Assembly: GCA_900199505.1 (NCBI GenBank)
Contig: FZQV01000003.1
Coordinates: 79,610 to 143,609 of the forward strand
Length of the DNA stretch: 64,000 nucleotides
Source of the DNA: Ruaniaceae bacterium KH17
Lineage (GTDB): Bacteria; Actinomycetota; Actinomycetes; Actinomycetales; Actinomycetaceae
Direction of reading: 5' to 3'
This document shows positions 52,489-60,474 of the stretch, piece by piece; position 1 is the first letter of the stretch, and each line of letters opens with the position of its first letter. The notes under the pieces are model-generated. The model did not search any database, was not told the origin of the DNA, and saw only the letters and a program-made list of their open reading frames with translations. The position numbers and the translations under genes were made by a program.

Positions 52489-53201
52489 TGCTGCGCTCCT
52501 TGCTCATCGTTCGGGTGGACGGGGTGCGGTTGTGTGCTGAGGTCGGCGACCGTGCGTTCCATCCGCACGGCGAACTCTCGGGCCGTCTCGTCTGGCTCGG
52601 CGTACATAGGCGCTCCGATGTTGACTTCGACGTGCTTGCGGCCCCACACCGGCCAGCTCTTACCGCGGGGCATGGCCTGCTGGCTACCGACAAGTCCAAT
52701 CGGAAGAATTTGGCTCGTGGTGCTGATCGAAAGCGATGCGGCGCCCGGCTTAAAGGGGCGCATGGGTGCACCCTGCGTGGCGCGTCCGCCCTCAGGAAAG
52801 ATCAGGAGCGAGCAGTCGTTCGCGAGGAGCGCTCTGGACAGCCGCGGCCGTGTGCCGCCACCGGTGCGATCAACCGGATAGGCATTGAAGAAGAGGCTCG
52901 TCAGCACTCGGCGCCAGGCATGATCGAAGAAGTAGTCCGCCGCGGCACCCGATGCGAGGTATTTGGCATGCTTCCAGGGGATAGCACACACAATGAGTGG
53001 GGCATCGAGGTGACTGGAATGGTTCCCGACGGCGATGTACGGACCGGTGAGTGCCTTCAGGTTCTCTTTCCCAGTGACCGTGACTCGCACCATGATCCAG
53101 AGCGTGGGGCCAAGCAGGCAACGTTGCGCAATCCAGCGGAGCACCAGCATCACGGGTGAACGGAACCGACGCGGGATTGGCTTCGCAACGGTATCGCTCA
53201 T
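52485..53201 (-). CDS. PlsC-family acyltransferase, probable DHAP or glycerol-phosphate acyltransferase
   Basis: 238 residues. 1-acyl-sn-glycerol-3-phosphate acyltransferase family, with the catalytic H-x4-D in NHSSHLD (about residues 69-75) and the phosphate-binding FPEGGR. One or two hydrophobic stretches near the N-terminus suit a membrane-associated enzyme. Placed between the reductase and the alkyl-DHAP synthase, it could acylate DHAP to give the synthase substrate; an ordinary PlsC role is also possible. ATGA overlaps on both sides. Confidence 0.85.
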   Translation of the reverse strand: MSDTVAKPIPRRFRSPVMLVLRWIAQRCLLGPTLWIMVRVTVTGKENLKALTGPYIAVGNHSSHLDAPLIVCAIPWKHAKYLASGAAADYFFDHAWRRVLTSLFFNAYPVDRTGGGTRPRLSRALLANDCSLLIFPEGGRATQGAPMRPFKPGAASLSISTTSQILPIGLVGSQQAMPRGKSWPVWGRKHVEVNIGAPMYAEPDETAREFAVRMERTVADLSTQPHPVHPNDEQGAQQ

Positions 53202-53995
53202 TCGTTTCCTTCCGTGGCAATAGGTGCGGAGTGCTTTCGCCGATCACCTGCGATCTTTCCAGACACCCAACGATTTGTCCGGCGGGGCAGATATCGACAG
53301 ACCAGTCCGAGAACCTTGAAGGAGGCCGTCGGAGTCGAGTCGAGCTTACCTCTACTCGCATCCCGAAGCGCCGTTGACACGACGTTCGCCGGGGTTGTCC
53401 ACAGTGCTGCGGGGATACTGCCGGAGCTGATTCCCGCCCGCTCATGGAACTCGGTGTGTACCCATCCGGGCGTGAGGTTCGTGACCGTGACTCCCGTTCC
53501 GGCCATCTCTACGGCAAGCGACTCGGTGTACGCGGTCACCCATGCCTTGACGGCCGAGTACGATCCCATGCGGATATAGCCTGCGACCGACGAGACATTG
53601 ATGATGGTGCCGCTCCCCCGCCTCTCCATGGCGCGCGCGGCCGCGCCGCCAAGGAGGAAGACCGCGCGAATCATCACGTCGAAGGCGCGCTCGTGAATCG
53701 CGGTGTCCGTGGCCGTGAGCGGAGAGTGGATGCCGAAGCCGGCGTTGTTGATGAACACCTCGATGGGCTGCTGCTCGAACAGCGCGGAAACGCGGGCCAC
53801 ATCTGCGCGATCCGAGAGGTCGGCAGAGACCGTCTCGACCTGCACGCCGTACTCGTTTCGCAGCTGCGTCGCGGTCGTGGCGAGGCGAGACTCGTCACGT
53901 GCCACAATCACGAGATTTAGGCCTTTCTCTGCCAGTTGTCTAGCAAATTCGGCTCCTAGGCCTGAAGTCCCACCTGTGATCATCGCCGTGTGCAT
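53198..53995 (-). CDS. Short-chain dehydrogenase/reductase, candidate acyl/alkyl-DHAP reductase
   Basis: 265 residues. Classical SDR: cofactor motif TGGTSGLG at residues 7-14, NNAGFG, catalytic serine in NVSSVAG and YSAVK with the active-site tyrosine and lysine. The arginine in VIVAR after the second strand favours NADPH. Ether-lipid synthesis needs an NADPH-dependent reduction of alkyl-DHAP, and this first gene of the operon fits. Substrate is not proven. The start is leaderless-like: TAGCAT on this strand is 6 nt before the ATG. Confidence 0.85.
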   Translation of the reverse strand: MHTAMITGGTSGLGAEFARQLAEKGLNLVIVARDESRLATTATQLRNEYGVQVETVSADLSDRADVARVSALFEQQPIEVFINNAGFGIHSPLTATDTAIHERAFDVMIRAVFLLGGAAARAMERRGSGTIINVSSVAGYIRMGSYSAVKAWVTAYTESLAVEMAGTGVTVTNLTPGWVHTEFHERAGISSGSIPAALWTTPANVVSTALRDASRGKLDSTPTASFKVLGLVCRYLPRRTNRWVSGKIAGDRRKHSAPIATEGNE

Positions 53996-54040
53996 TGGGC
54001 CATGCTAAACCGCCCGCCGCGTGTCGTATAGTTTGGTTCC
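53996..54040. promoter_or_regulatory. Divergent promoter region of the ether-lipid locus
   Basis: 45 bp between the SDR gene (leftward) and the first ferritin-like gene (rightward). Leftward -10: TAGCAT on the minus strand, plus-strand 54002-54007, 6 nt from the SDR start codon. Rightward -10: TATAGT 54027-54032, 8 nt before the ATG at 54041. Neither gene has a ribosome-binding site, so both transcripts are predicted to be leaderless. The two promoters are close enough to be controlled together. Confidence 0.6.
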
Positions 54041-54862
54041 ATGCACGCCTCCAATCAGGGTCTCGTCCCAGCTGCCGAGTTCAGCGTGCGCGAGTATGCG
54101 CGCACCGTCCATGGCAGCCACCGCGGCGAGCTCGCTCTGGACGTCTTCGCGAACGATCCGCTCTCTCCGGAGTTGCTGGAACTCGTGAACCACATTGCCG
54201 CGCTTGAACGTGGTGCGCTGCGCTACCTGCGGAGCGTGCTGGTCACCCCAACCCACAAGGACTCACGAGTGACGGCGTTCCTCGTCTCGTGGGCGTATGA
54301 GAAGTACTGGATCGCAGATGCCCTCGAGCAGATTGTGCTCGCGCATGGGGTGCAGCTGGAAAGTGGGGACGAGTTCGGCTCGCGCTGGGAGCGCCTCATT
54401 CGCGGTGCGGCCGAGCGCTTCGAGCCGATCCGCGAGTCCATCGTTGCAAACATCATCGGCGAGGACGTCATCGCCGTCCACACCTTCACGGGTGCGATCG
54501 ATGACTGGATCATGGTTGGCACCTACGATCGCCTCATCGAGCGGAACGAGCACGCCGAGCTGACTCGCGTGCTCACCATCCTGCGCGAGGTCAAGACGCG
54601 TCATGAAGAGTTCTTCACCGCCCAGACTCGCGATCGCCTCGCCCGTTCTAGTGCCGCCACCTCTCTCGCGCGGCGTCGTCTGAAGAAGATCGCCTGGCCA
54701 CTCGGCGCGGACGAGCTCGACCCATGGCCGACAGCGCGGATCTTCCGCTCGGTCCTTCGGCCCGAAGACATCAGCGCGATCGACTCGCGGATCTGCGAAC
54801 TCCTCGGCTCCGAGACGCACTTTGTCGCCGCCGCGGCACGTGGAAAGAGAGGCCGCCTGTGA
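54041..54862 (+). CDS. Ferritin-like protein with degenerate di-iron site
   Basis: 273 residues, mostly helical. It aligns without gaps over long stretches to the ferritin-like protein at 57108 (for example YLRSVLVTPTHKD against YLRDLLVTPSHKE). Of the six metal ligands seen there, Glu56 and His188 are kept and Asp155 replaces Glu. Lys88, Ile91 and Lys185 replace Glu, His and Glu. It is unlikely to hold a normal di-iron centre and may be a partner subunit of the complete paralogue. First gene of the rightward operon; GTGA overlap with the reductase. Confidence 0.75.
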   Translation: MHASNQGLVPAAEFSVREYARTVHGSHRGELALDVFANDPLSPELLELVNHIAALERGALRYLRSVLVTPTHKDSRVTAFLVSWAYEKYWIADALEQIVLAHGVQLESGDEFGSRWERLIRGAAERFEPIRESIVANIIGEDVIAVHTFTGAIDDWIMVGTYDRLIERNEHAELTRVLTILREVKTRHEEFFTAQTRDRLARSSAATSLARRRLKKIAWPLGADELDPWPTARIFRSVLRPEDISAIDSRICELLGSETHFVAAAARGKRGRL

Positions 54863-57096
54863 GCGACATCCGCACCCTCGAGGGCAGCCACATCATCCTG
54901 ACGGGTGCCACGGGCTTTGTGGGCCAGGCGGTGCTTGAGCGTCTCCTCAGCGGTTTCCAGAACACCACCGTCTCCGTCATCGTGCGGCCGCGCGGAAGGG
55001 TGAGCGCGCAGAACCGCATGGAGCGAATGTTGAAGAAGAGCGTGTTCAATCCGTGGCGTGAGGCTGTGGGGGACGACGCCGTTCGGTCGGCTTTCCGAGA
55101 GCGGGTCGAGGTGATCGAGGGTGACCTGGGCACGCTGTCTGAGCGAGCCGCAACGGCGCAGACTGTCATCCACACCGCCGCATCGGTGACCTTCGATCCC
55201 CCGATTGACACCGCGTTTACGGGCAATGTGGGCGGCGCAGAAGCCCTCTATCGCTCTCTCGTGGCTGCCGGAGCGGATCCGCACGTCGTCCATGTCTCGA
55301 CGTGTTACGTCAATGGCGCGCTCCGCGGCCTCGTTCCCGAACGCTCGGTGGAGCACGACGTCGATTGGCGCACCGAGCGGGAAGCCGCCGTGGCTGCACG
55401 CCGCAGTGCAGAATCGGCCTCCCGGAGTCCGGCAGTACTTGGCAAGATCCTGAAGAACGCGGAGAGTGAGGTCGGCAAGATCGGCCCGCACGCCGTCGCG
55501 CAGGCCGCTGAGCGGGGCCGTCGAGAGTGGGTCGAAGAGCAACTTGTGGAGCAGGGCCGGGCGCGTGCCCGAAGCCTTGGGTGGACGGACGCGTACACCT
55601 TCTCGAAGGCGCTGGCCGAGCGTGTTGCCGAGGAGATGTGGGCCGCTGGCAGGCTCTCGATGGTGCGGCCAGCGATCATCGAGAGCGCATTGCGGCACCC
55701 TTTCCCCGGCTGGATTGATGGCTTCAAGGTGGCCGATCCGCTGATCCTTGCATACGGCAAGGGGCGGTTGAAGGACTTCCCAGGCTTGCCCGATTCCGTG
55801 CTCGACATCGTCCCCGTCGACTTCGTTGTCAATGCGATTCTCGCTGCCGCCGCGGCACCGCCTCGAGCGGGCGAACCCCAGTACTTCCACGTTGCCTCGG
55901 GTGCCCGCAATCCGCTCTCATTCCAACAGATGTATGAGACGGTCAACACCTACTTCACCGAGAACCCGCTCACGCGTGACGACGTGCCGGTCGAGGTACC
56001 GGCGTGGGACTTCCCGGGGAGTACCCGATTCGACAGCAACCTGCGCCGGATGGACAAGGGACTGCGGCTGTCCGAGGGTGTGCTGGCGAATCTCCCCCGA
56101 GGCAAGCGTGCCCGCGAGGGCCTCGATAAGCTACGCAAGCTTCGCCGGGATCTCGGTGCCTTGCGCAAGCACGCCGAGCTCTATCAGGTCTACGTTGCCG
56201 CCGAAGTGGTCTTCGATGACGCACAGCTCCGCACACTTAACGAGTCGCTGCCGGCCGAGATTTCCTCGGATTATGGTTTCGACATGGGTGACATCGGGTG
56301 GACGAGCTACCTCGCGGAGAACCATATCCCGGCGGTTCTTGAGCTCGCGCACGCCTACAGCCGCTCCAAGCGAGAGGCCGAGTCTCAAGCGCGCCAGCTG
56401 ACGTCGCGTTCGGATGCCCTCGCCGTGTTCGATCTTGAAGGCACGCTGTTGCGAGCCAACCTCGTAGATCACTATCGTTGGCTGCGAATGGCGGACCGCT
56501 CGGTCACCAACTTGCCGCGCGAGACGGCGCGTCTCGTGGGCGGGGCGCCGCGATTCCTCGCCGCAGAGAAGCGCGACCGCTCCGAGTTCATCCGCACGTT
56601 CATGCGGCTCTATAAGGGCATGTCGGTGGCAGAGATCCGGCGCCAGGTACGAGACGGCTCCGTGGGCGCGAAGCTCCACAAACGACTCCTCACGGAGGCT
56701 CTCGAGCGTGCACAAGAACACCGTCGCATGGGCCACCGCACCGTGCTGGTGACGGGCACCATTGATCTGTTTGCGGACGCCGTCGCCCCCTACTTCGACG
56801 AGGTCATCGCCACGCGAATGCAAGAGCGTGATGGCATCCTCACGGGATTTCTCGGTGCGCCGCCGCTCGTGGGCGAGGCCCGTGCCGCCTGGCTACGGCA
56901 CTATGCGGAGCACGGAGGGTACGACCTCTCGCGCTCCTACGGATACGGCGACAGCTTCGCCGATACATCCTGGCTGGAGTTGCTTGGTCATCCGACCGCT
57001 GTGAACCCCGATTCTGCGCTGTACCAGGTGGCCCGCGAGCGGCACTGGCAAGTGGTCGAATGGGACCAGACCGCAACGAACCCCGAGACGAAATAG
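54859..57096 (+). CDS. Fatty acyl-CoA reductase fused to a HAD-like hydrolase domain
   Basis: 745 residues. N-terminal NAD(P)-binding reductase domain (about 10-370) with GATGFVG at 16-22 and the active-site YTFSK (Tyr246, Lys250), as in eukaryotic FAR enzymes that reduce acyl-CoA to fatty alcohol. A FAR C-terminal-like region follows (about 385-505). The C-terminal HAD domain has motif I DLEGTL (Asp525, with Glu527 where Asp is usual), motif II VTGTID and motif IV GYGDSFAD (Asp698, Asp702). The fatty alcohol would feed the alkyl-DHAP synthase. GTG start overlapping the upstream ferritin-like gene. Confidence 0.85.
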   Translation: MSDIRTLEGSHIILTGATGFVGQAVLERLLSGFQNTTVSVIVRPRGRVSAQNRMERMLKKSVFNPWREAVGDDAVRSAFRERVEVIEGDLGTLSERAATAQTVIHTAASVTFDPPIDTAFTGNVGGAEALYRSLVAAGADPHVVHVSTCYVNGALRGLVPERSVEHDVDWRTEREAAVAARRSAESASRSPAVLGKILKNAESEVGKIGPHAVAQAAERGRREWVEEQLVEQGRARARSLGWTDAYTFSKALAERVAEEMWAAGRLSMVRPAIIESALRHPFPGWIDGFKVADPLILAYGKGRLKDFPGLPDSVLDIVPVDFVVNAILAAAAAPPRAGEPQYFHVASGARNPLSFQQMYETVNTYFTENPLTRDDVPVEVPAWDFPGSTRFDSNLRRMDKGLRLSEGVLANLPRGKRAREGLDKLRKLRRDLGALRKHAELYQVYVAAEVVFDDAQLRTLNESLPAEISSDYGFDMGDIGWTSYLAENHIPAVLELAHAYSRSKREAESQARQLTSRSDALAVFDLEGTLLRANLVDHYRWLRMADRSVTNLPRETARLVGGAPRFLAAEKRDRSEFIRTFMRLYKGMSVAEIRRQVRDGSVGAKLHKRLLTEALERAQEHRRMGHRTVLVTGTIDLFADAVAPYFDEVIATRMQERDGILTGFLGAPPLVGEARAAWLRHYAEHGGYDLSRSYGYGDSFADTSWLELLGHPTAVNPDSALYQVARERHWQVVEWDQTATNPETK

Positions 57097-57107
57097 GCGG
57101 GAACTCT

Positions 57108-57908
57108 ATGGCATTCGACATCGACAACTACGCGGAGACTTCCGAGGGAGTCGGCTGGGAAGATCTCGACTTCGAGATCTTCCGCACCGATCCGCTCCCC
57201 GAGAACACGCTGCGGTCGCTGCGATATATGTGTGACGTCGAGTATCACACGGTCTGTTACCTGCGGGACTTGCTCGTGACGCCCTCGCACAAGGAACGTG
57301 ACGTCAGTGCATTCATGACGATGTGGAACCGTGAAGAGTTCTGGCACGGGGAGGCGCTCGCCGCCGTGCTCCAGATGCACGGCATCACGGTGGATTTCGA
57401 TGAGCTCAAGGCGAGCCGCCTGAAGCTGGGCTGGGCGGATAAGCTCGGTCCGCTGAAGCAGTCTCTGCTCGGCAACATCGTGGGTGACGACTTCGTGGCT
57501 GTGCACATGAGCTGGGGCGCCGCGAACGAGTGGAGTGCCGTGGCCGCCTATCGCCGTTTGGCCGCACTCGAAGCACATCCCGCGCTCTCTCCCCTGCTAA
57601 AGCGAATCGCTCAGCAGGAGACTCGCCATGTGGCTTTCTATGCCTCGCAGGCGCGGGCACGTCTGGAGAAGTCCAAGATGGCGCAGAAGCTCACCCGGCT
57701 GGCACTCAGCAAAGCGTGGGAGCCCGTCGGGAGCTCGATCTCGGAGCCTGCGGAGGTCAAGCACGTGATGGGTCACCTGTTTGCCGGTCAGGACGGGGTG
57801 AACGAGGCCCGCCGCATTGACTCCAACATTGCGAAGCTACCAGGGATGGACGGTCTCACGATTGTCGAGTCGGCCCTGCGCAAGCGTGGAATTGATCTGG
57901 CTGCCTGA
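57108..57908 (+). CDS. Ferritin-like di-iron protein, all six ligands present
   Basis: 266 residues, helical. Ligand pattern E, ExxH, E, ExxH: Glu45, Glu77 with His80 (in REEFWHGE), Glu141, Glu171 with His174 (in QQETRHVAF). This matches the four-helix di-iron sites of acyl-ACP desaturases and aldehyde-deformylating oxygenases. No signal peptide. It follows the acyl reductase by 11 nt with GGCGGG upstream. Likely an oxygen-activating oxidase or desaturase acting on an acyl, alkyl or aldehyde substrate from the same locus. The reaction is not known. Confidence 0.78.
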   Translation: MAFDIDNYAETSEGVGWEDLDFEIFRTDPLPENTLRSLRYMCDVEYHTVCYLRDLLVTPSHKERDVSAFMTMWNREEFWHGEALAAVLQMHGITVDFDELKASRLKLGWADKLGPLKQSLLGNIVGDDFVAVHMSWGAANEWSAVAAYRRLAALEAHPALSPLLKRIAQQETRHVAFYASQARARLEKSKMAQKLTRLALSKAWEPVGSSISEPAEVKHVMGHLFAGQDGVNEARRIDSNIAKLPGMDGLTIVESALRKRGIDLAA

Positions 57909-57910
57909 AG

Positions 57911-58561
57911 TCAGCTTGCGCTGAACTCGAGTGCCGCGGAAACGGCGGCCGCGAGATAGCGGTGCTCGGGAGCCGTGCGCGTGTCGATATCGCACCGGGG
58001 TCTGCTCCGCGTGACTTTGCGGTAACGCCCTGCCTGCCCCTCGGCGTGGAGTGCGGCCCGGAACTCCGGATCGATCTCGTCGTGCCCACTGTGAATCACG
58101 CTGATCGGCAGTTCTCCGGTCGCTTCGAACCAGGTCCGTACCGAGGCATCGTCACACAGTACCCGCACTCCGTTGACCGAACCACGATTCACGAAGAACG
58201 GGTAGAGGTGCGCGATCACCGCCAGCGGTGCACCCTCCGTCGAACTCAGGGACACGGACCGAGCAATGGGCGGGTGCGCTAAGGGATCGGCCACGACAAT
58301 GCCGCCAATCGAGCCAAGTTCCGCGGATTCGAGCAGACCCTCTCGCAGGTGCGTGGGTGGGATCACCAATTCGCCGCCGATCGCTGCCACGCCATCTTGG
58401 ATTGCGAGGTACTCCTGCGCCGTTGCGCCGTCGAGGAGTCCAAGATAGATCCGAGTACGCGCGGGGGCGGGTGCAGGAAAGTTGAGGTAGCCATACATCG
58501 CAAGCCACAGCGCCTCGATGTCACGGCGGTCCAGCGAAAGAATGGAGTCGATGCGCGCCAT
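57911..58561 (-). CDS. Conserved-looking protein of unknown function
   Basis: 216 residues; I do not recognise the family. No signal peptide and no clear membrane segment. It starts MARIDSILSLDRRDIEALW and ends in an arginine-rich stretch RKVTRSRPRCDIDTR. The ATG at 58561 overlaps the stop of the upstream merR gene, so it is the last gene of the garA-ftsR-merR run. Actinobacteria often have a bifunctional-nuclease gene in this block, but this sequence does not show that domain. Codon use is like its neighbours. Confidence 0.65.
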   Translation of the reverse strand: MARIDSILSLDRRDIEALWLAMYGYLNFPAPAPARTRIYLGLLDGATAQEYLAIQDGVAAIGGELVIPPTHLREGLLESAELGSIGGIVVADPLAHPPIARSVSLSSTEGAPLAVIAHLYPFFVNRGSVNGVRVLCDDASVRTWFEATGELPISVIHSGHDEIDPEFRAALHAEGQAGRYRKVTRSRPRCDIDTRTAPEHRYLAAAVSAALEFSAS

Positions 58562-59112
58562 CAGGCGCCCGACGCTCGCTTTGCCTGGCGGCGCATCGCA
58601 AGCTCGTTCGGCACGAGATCCTGTGTGGCGTTCTCGGATGGCAGCTCGGCGAGCGAACCCTCCACCTCGCGCCAGACTCGGCCGACAGCGATTCCGAAGA
58701 CGCCCTGCCCACCCTGGACAAGGTCGAAGACCTCGTCGGCGCTGGTGCACTCATACACGGAAGCGCCGTCCGACATGAGTGTGATCTCGGCGAGATCATC
58801 GATGCCGCGCTCTTTGAGGTGCCCAATCGCCGTGCGGATCTGCTGCAACGACACACCCGTGTCGAGGAGTCGCTTGACAACCTTCAGCACGAGGATGTCC
58901 TGGAATGAGTAGAGGCGCTGTGAACCAGATCCGGCCGCGCCCCGCACTGAGGGTTCCACGAGTCCGGTGCGAGCCCAGTAGTCCAGTTGACGGTAGGTGA
59001 TCTGTGCAGCGCGGCACGCGGTGGGGCCGCGATATCCGGTCGACTCATCGATGTCCGACAACGGGTCATCGAACAGCAGCCCCTGATGGGCCTTTGGGTC
59101 AATGCTGCTCAT
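58561..59112 (-). CDS. MerR-family transcriptional regulator (second MerR of the garA block)
   Basis: 183 residues. N-terminal MerR helix-turn-helix around residues 35-100: AAQITYRQLDYWARTGLVEPS, then LYSFQDILVLKVVKRLLDTGVSLQQIRTAI, broken here into LYSFQDILVLKVVKRLLDTG and VSLQQIRTAI. It has no obvious metal-binding cysteines. It resembles the MerR gene that follows ftsR in corynebacteria and mycobacteria. A TAGGAT -10 (minus strand, 59132-59137) and GGAGAGG precede the ATG. It is separated from ftsR by a terminator hairpin. Confidence 0.88.
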   Translation of the reverse strand: MSSIDPKAHQGLLFDDPLSDIDESTGYRGPTACRAAQITYRQLDYWARTGLVEPSVRGAAGSGSQRLYSFQDILVLKVVKRLLDTGVSLQQIRTAIGHLKERGIDDLAEITLMSDGASVYECTSADEVFDLVQGGQGVFGIAVGRVWREVEGSLAELPSENATQDLVPNELAMRRQAKRASGA

Positions 59113-59227
59113 GTGGTCCTCTCCTGCCAGGATCCTATCGGTCGAACACGTGTAACGCTAGATGGACTGCCGCTCCCCCATGCCGCGACACGCCGAGCGT
59201 TACAAAGCCTCAACCTAAAGTTGAGGC
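59113..59227 (-). promoter_or_regulatory. Intergenic region between ftsR and the second merR
   Basis: Minus-strand promoter of the second merR gene: TAGGAT at plus positions 59132-59137. Upstream of it lies an 8-bp inverted repeat, TGTAACGC 59151-59158 and GCGTTACA 59197-59204, with 38 bp between arms. A terminator hairpin sits at the ftsR end. The repeat could be an operator pair for one of the two MerR proteins. Confidence 0.45.
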
Positions 59228-59229
59228 TT
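59205..59229 (-). terminator. Intrinsic terminator after ftsR, also shaped like a MerR-type dyad
   Basis: AAGCCTCAAC 59205-59214 and GTTGAGGCTT 59220-59229 form a perfect 10-bp stem with a 5-nt loop. On the minus strand it overlaps the ftsR stop and is followed by a short TTTGTAA tail. The inner dyad CCTCAAC-N5-GTTGAGG also resembles MerR/SoxR-type operators. Confidence 0.65.
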
Positions 59230-59986
59230 AGTTCTCTTGCGAATCGATGGCTGCGCGAACGAAATGGCCATACAGTGCTGACGCGGATTCGGCGAGTTCT
59301 GCCGTCTGAGCAGCCGCCCGCTCGCGCGCCACGGTGGAGGTCTGGGATCGCATTGGTGCGGCCACTTGCCCGATCAGATCGGCCACGCGATCGGCGCTCT
59401 GGCGCATCGACCGTACGTGCCGCGCATCAATGCCGTGCTCGCCGAGTGTGGCGACCGCCGTCACGATTCCGATGCTGTGGGTCGAGAGGCGCCCGTAGCG
59501 ATCGGGCACGAGCACCCCGGATGCCACGAGTTCTTCGATGGCGGCCGACGGCGTCCCGGTCAGTTCGGAGAGTTCCCGCACGTTGAGCCGTGCTCCCCCG
59601 GCCGGGACTACCAATGCTCCGTCGCGCGTGATCACGCGGGCCGTGCGGTGCTCGGCGGGCTCCTCCCCGGAGTCGAGAGCGTCGAGCTGCTCCTTAATCA
59701 CCTTCAGCGGAAGATAGTGATCGCGCTGCTGTGACAGTGCGTACCGCAGCCGAGAGACGTCGGCCTGCGAGAACTTGCGATATCCCGAACCCGTGCGCTG
59801 CGGCGTCACGAGACCTTGGTCTTCGAGGAAACGTACCTTGGAGATCGTGATCGCAGGAAACTCGGGCTTGAGAACGGCGATGACGGAGCCGATTGTCATC
59901 GTTGCTTGTCGCGAGACGTCTCGCGGCCATGCGTCGTTCCGGGGCTGCGCGGGATCTGCCGCGCGGGCCCGTGCCGATTGGGTCAC
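59228..59986 (-). CDS. ftsR: MerR-family regulator FtsR
   Basis: 252 residues. MerR-type DNA-binding domain near residues 30-95 (VRFLEDQGLVTPQRTGSGYRKFS), preceded by a basic 29-residue extension and followed by a longer effector part. The position directly after garA/odhI identifies it with FtsR of corynebacteria, which activates ftsZ. GTG 59986 overlaps the garA stop; an internal ATG at residue 30 (TIGSVIAVL) is an alternative start. Confidence 0.85.
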   Translation of the reverse strand: MTQSARARAADPAQPRNDAWPRDVSRQATMTIGSVIAVLKPEFPAITISKVRFLEDQGLVTPQRTGSGYRKFSQADVSRLRYALSQQRDHYLPLKVIKEQLDALDSGEEPAEHRTARVITRDGALVVPAGGARLNVRELSELTGTPSAAIEELVASGVLVPDRYGRLSTHSIGIVTAVATLGEHGIDARHVRSMRQSADRVADLIGQVAAPMRSQTSTVARERAAAQTAELAESASALYGHFVRAAIDSQEN

Positions 59987-60423
59987 TGAGCGCTCCTGCG
60001 AGGTGACGGGTGGTAGGTGAGTCGGTACTTGCCGACCTGAACTTCGTCGCCGGCCTTGAGGACCGCGCTCTCAATCCGCTCCCGATTCACATACGTGCCA
60101 TTGAGAGATCCGATGTCGCGGACCACGAATCCGCCGTCAGTTGCAACGAACTCGGCGTGCTTGCGAGACACCGTGACATCGTCCAGGAAGATGTCCGCGC
60201 TCGGGTGACGGCCAGCGGTTGTTTTCGCGGAATCAAGCAGGAAACGTGCGCCGAGGTTTGGTCCGCGCTGCACGATCAAGAGAGCGGACTCGGGCGGGAG
60301 TGCCTCCACGGCGGCCTTGTCGCTCGTGGTGAGTTCTGCCAGTGCGAACTCGTCAGACTCCGCACCGATTGCACCAAACTGCGACGTTGTCGCGAGTGCG
60401 TCTCGGTTCTCCTGCTCGCTCAT
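59983..60423 (-). CDS. garA: FHA-domain regulator GarA/OdhI
   Basis: 146 residues. C-terminal FHA domain (about 60-140) with the phospho-threonine-binding residues in AGRHPSADIFLDDVTVSRKH and GSLNGTYVN. An N-terminal tail contains TTSQF, which corresponds to the TTxxF site phosphorylated by Ser/Thr kinases in GarA and OdhI. When unphosphorylated these proteins inhibit 2-oxoglutarate dehydrogenase and alter glutamate metabolism. ATG 60423 has AAGGGAG upstream. Confidence 0.9.
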   Translation of the reverse strand: MSEQENRDALATTSQFGAIGAESDEFALAELTTSDKAAVEALPPESALLIVQRGPNLGARFLLDSAKTTAGRHPSADIFLDDVTVSRKHAEFVATDGGFVVRDIGSLNGTYVNRERIESAVLKAGDEVQVGKYRLTYHPSPRRSAQ

Positions 60424-60474
60424 CGTGCGCTCCCTTCGTAGAGACAAGTCTAACGGCAAGAGGCACACCGCGTT

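Noticed and set aside
54041..54862. Ferritin-like gene as an iron-storage protein
   Set aside because: Too long, poor ligand set and close similarity to the desaturase-like paralogue in the same operon.
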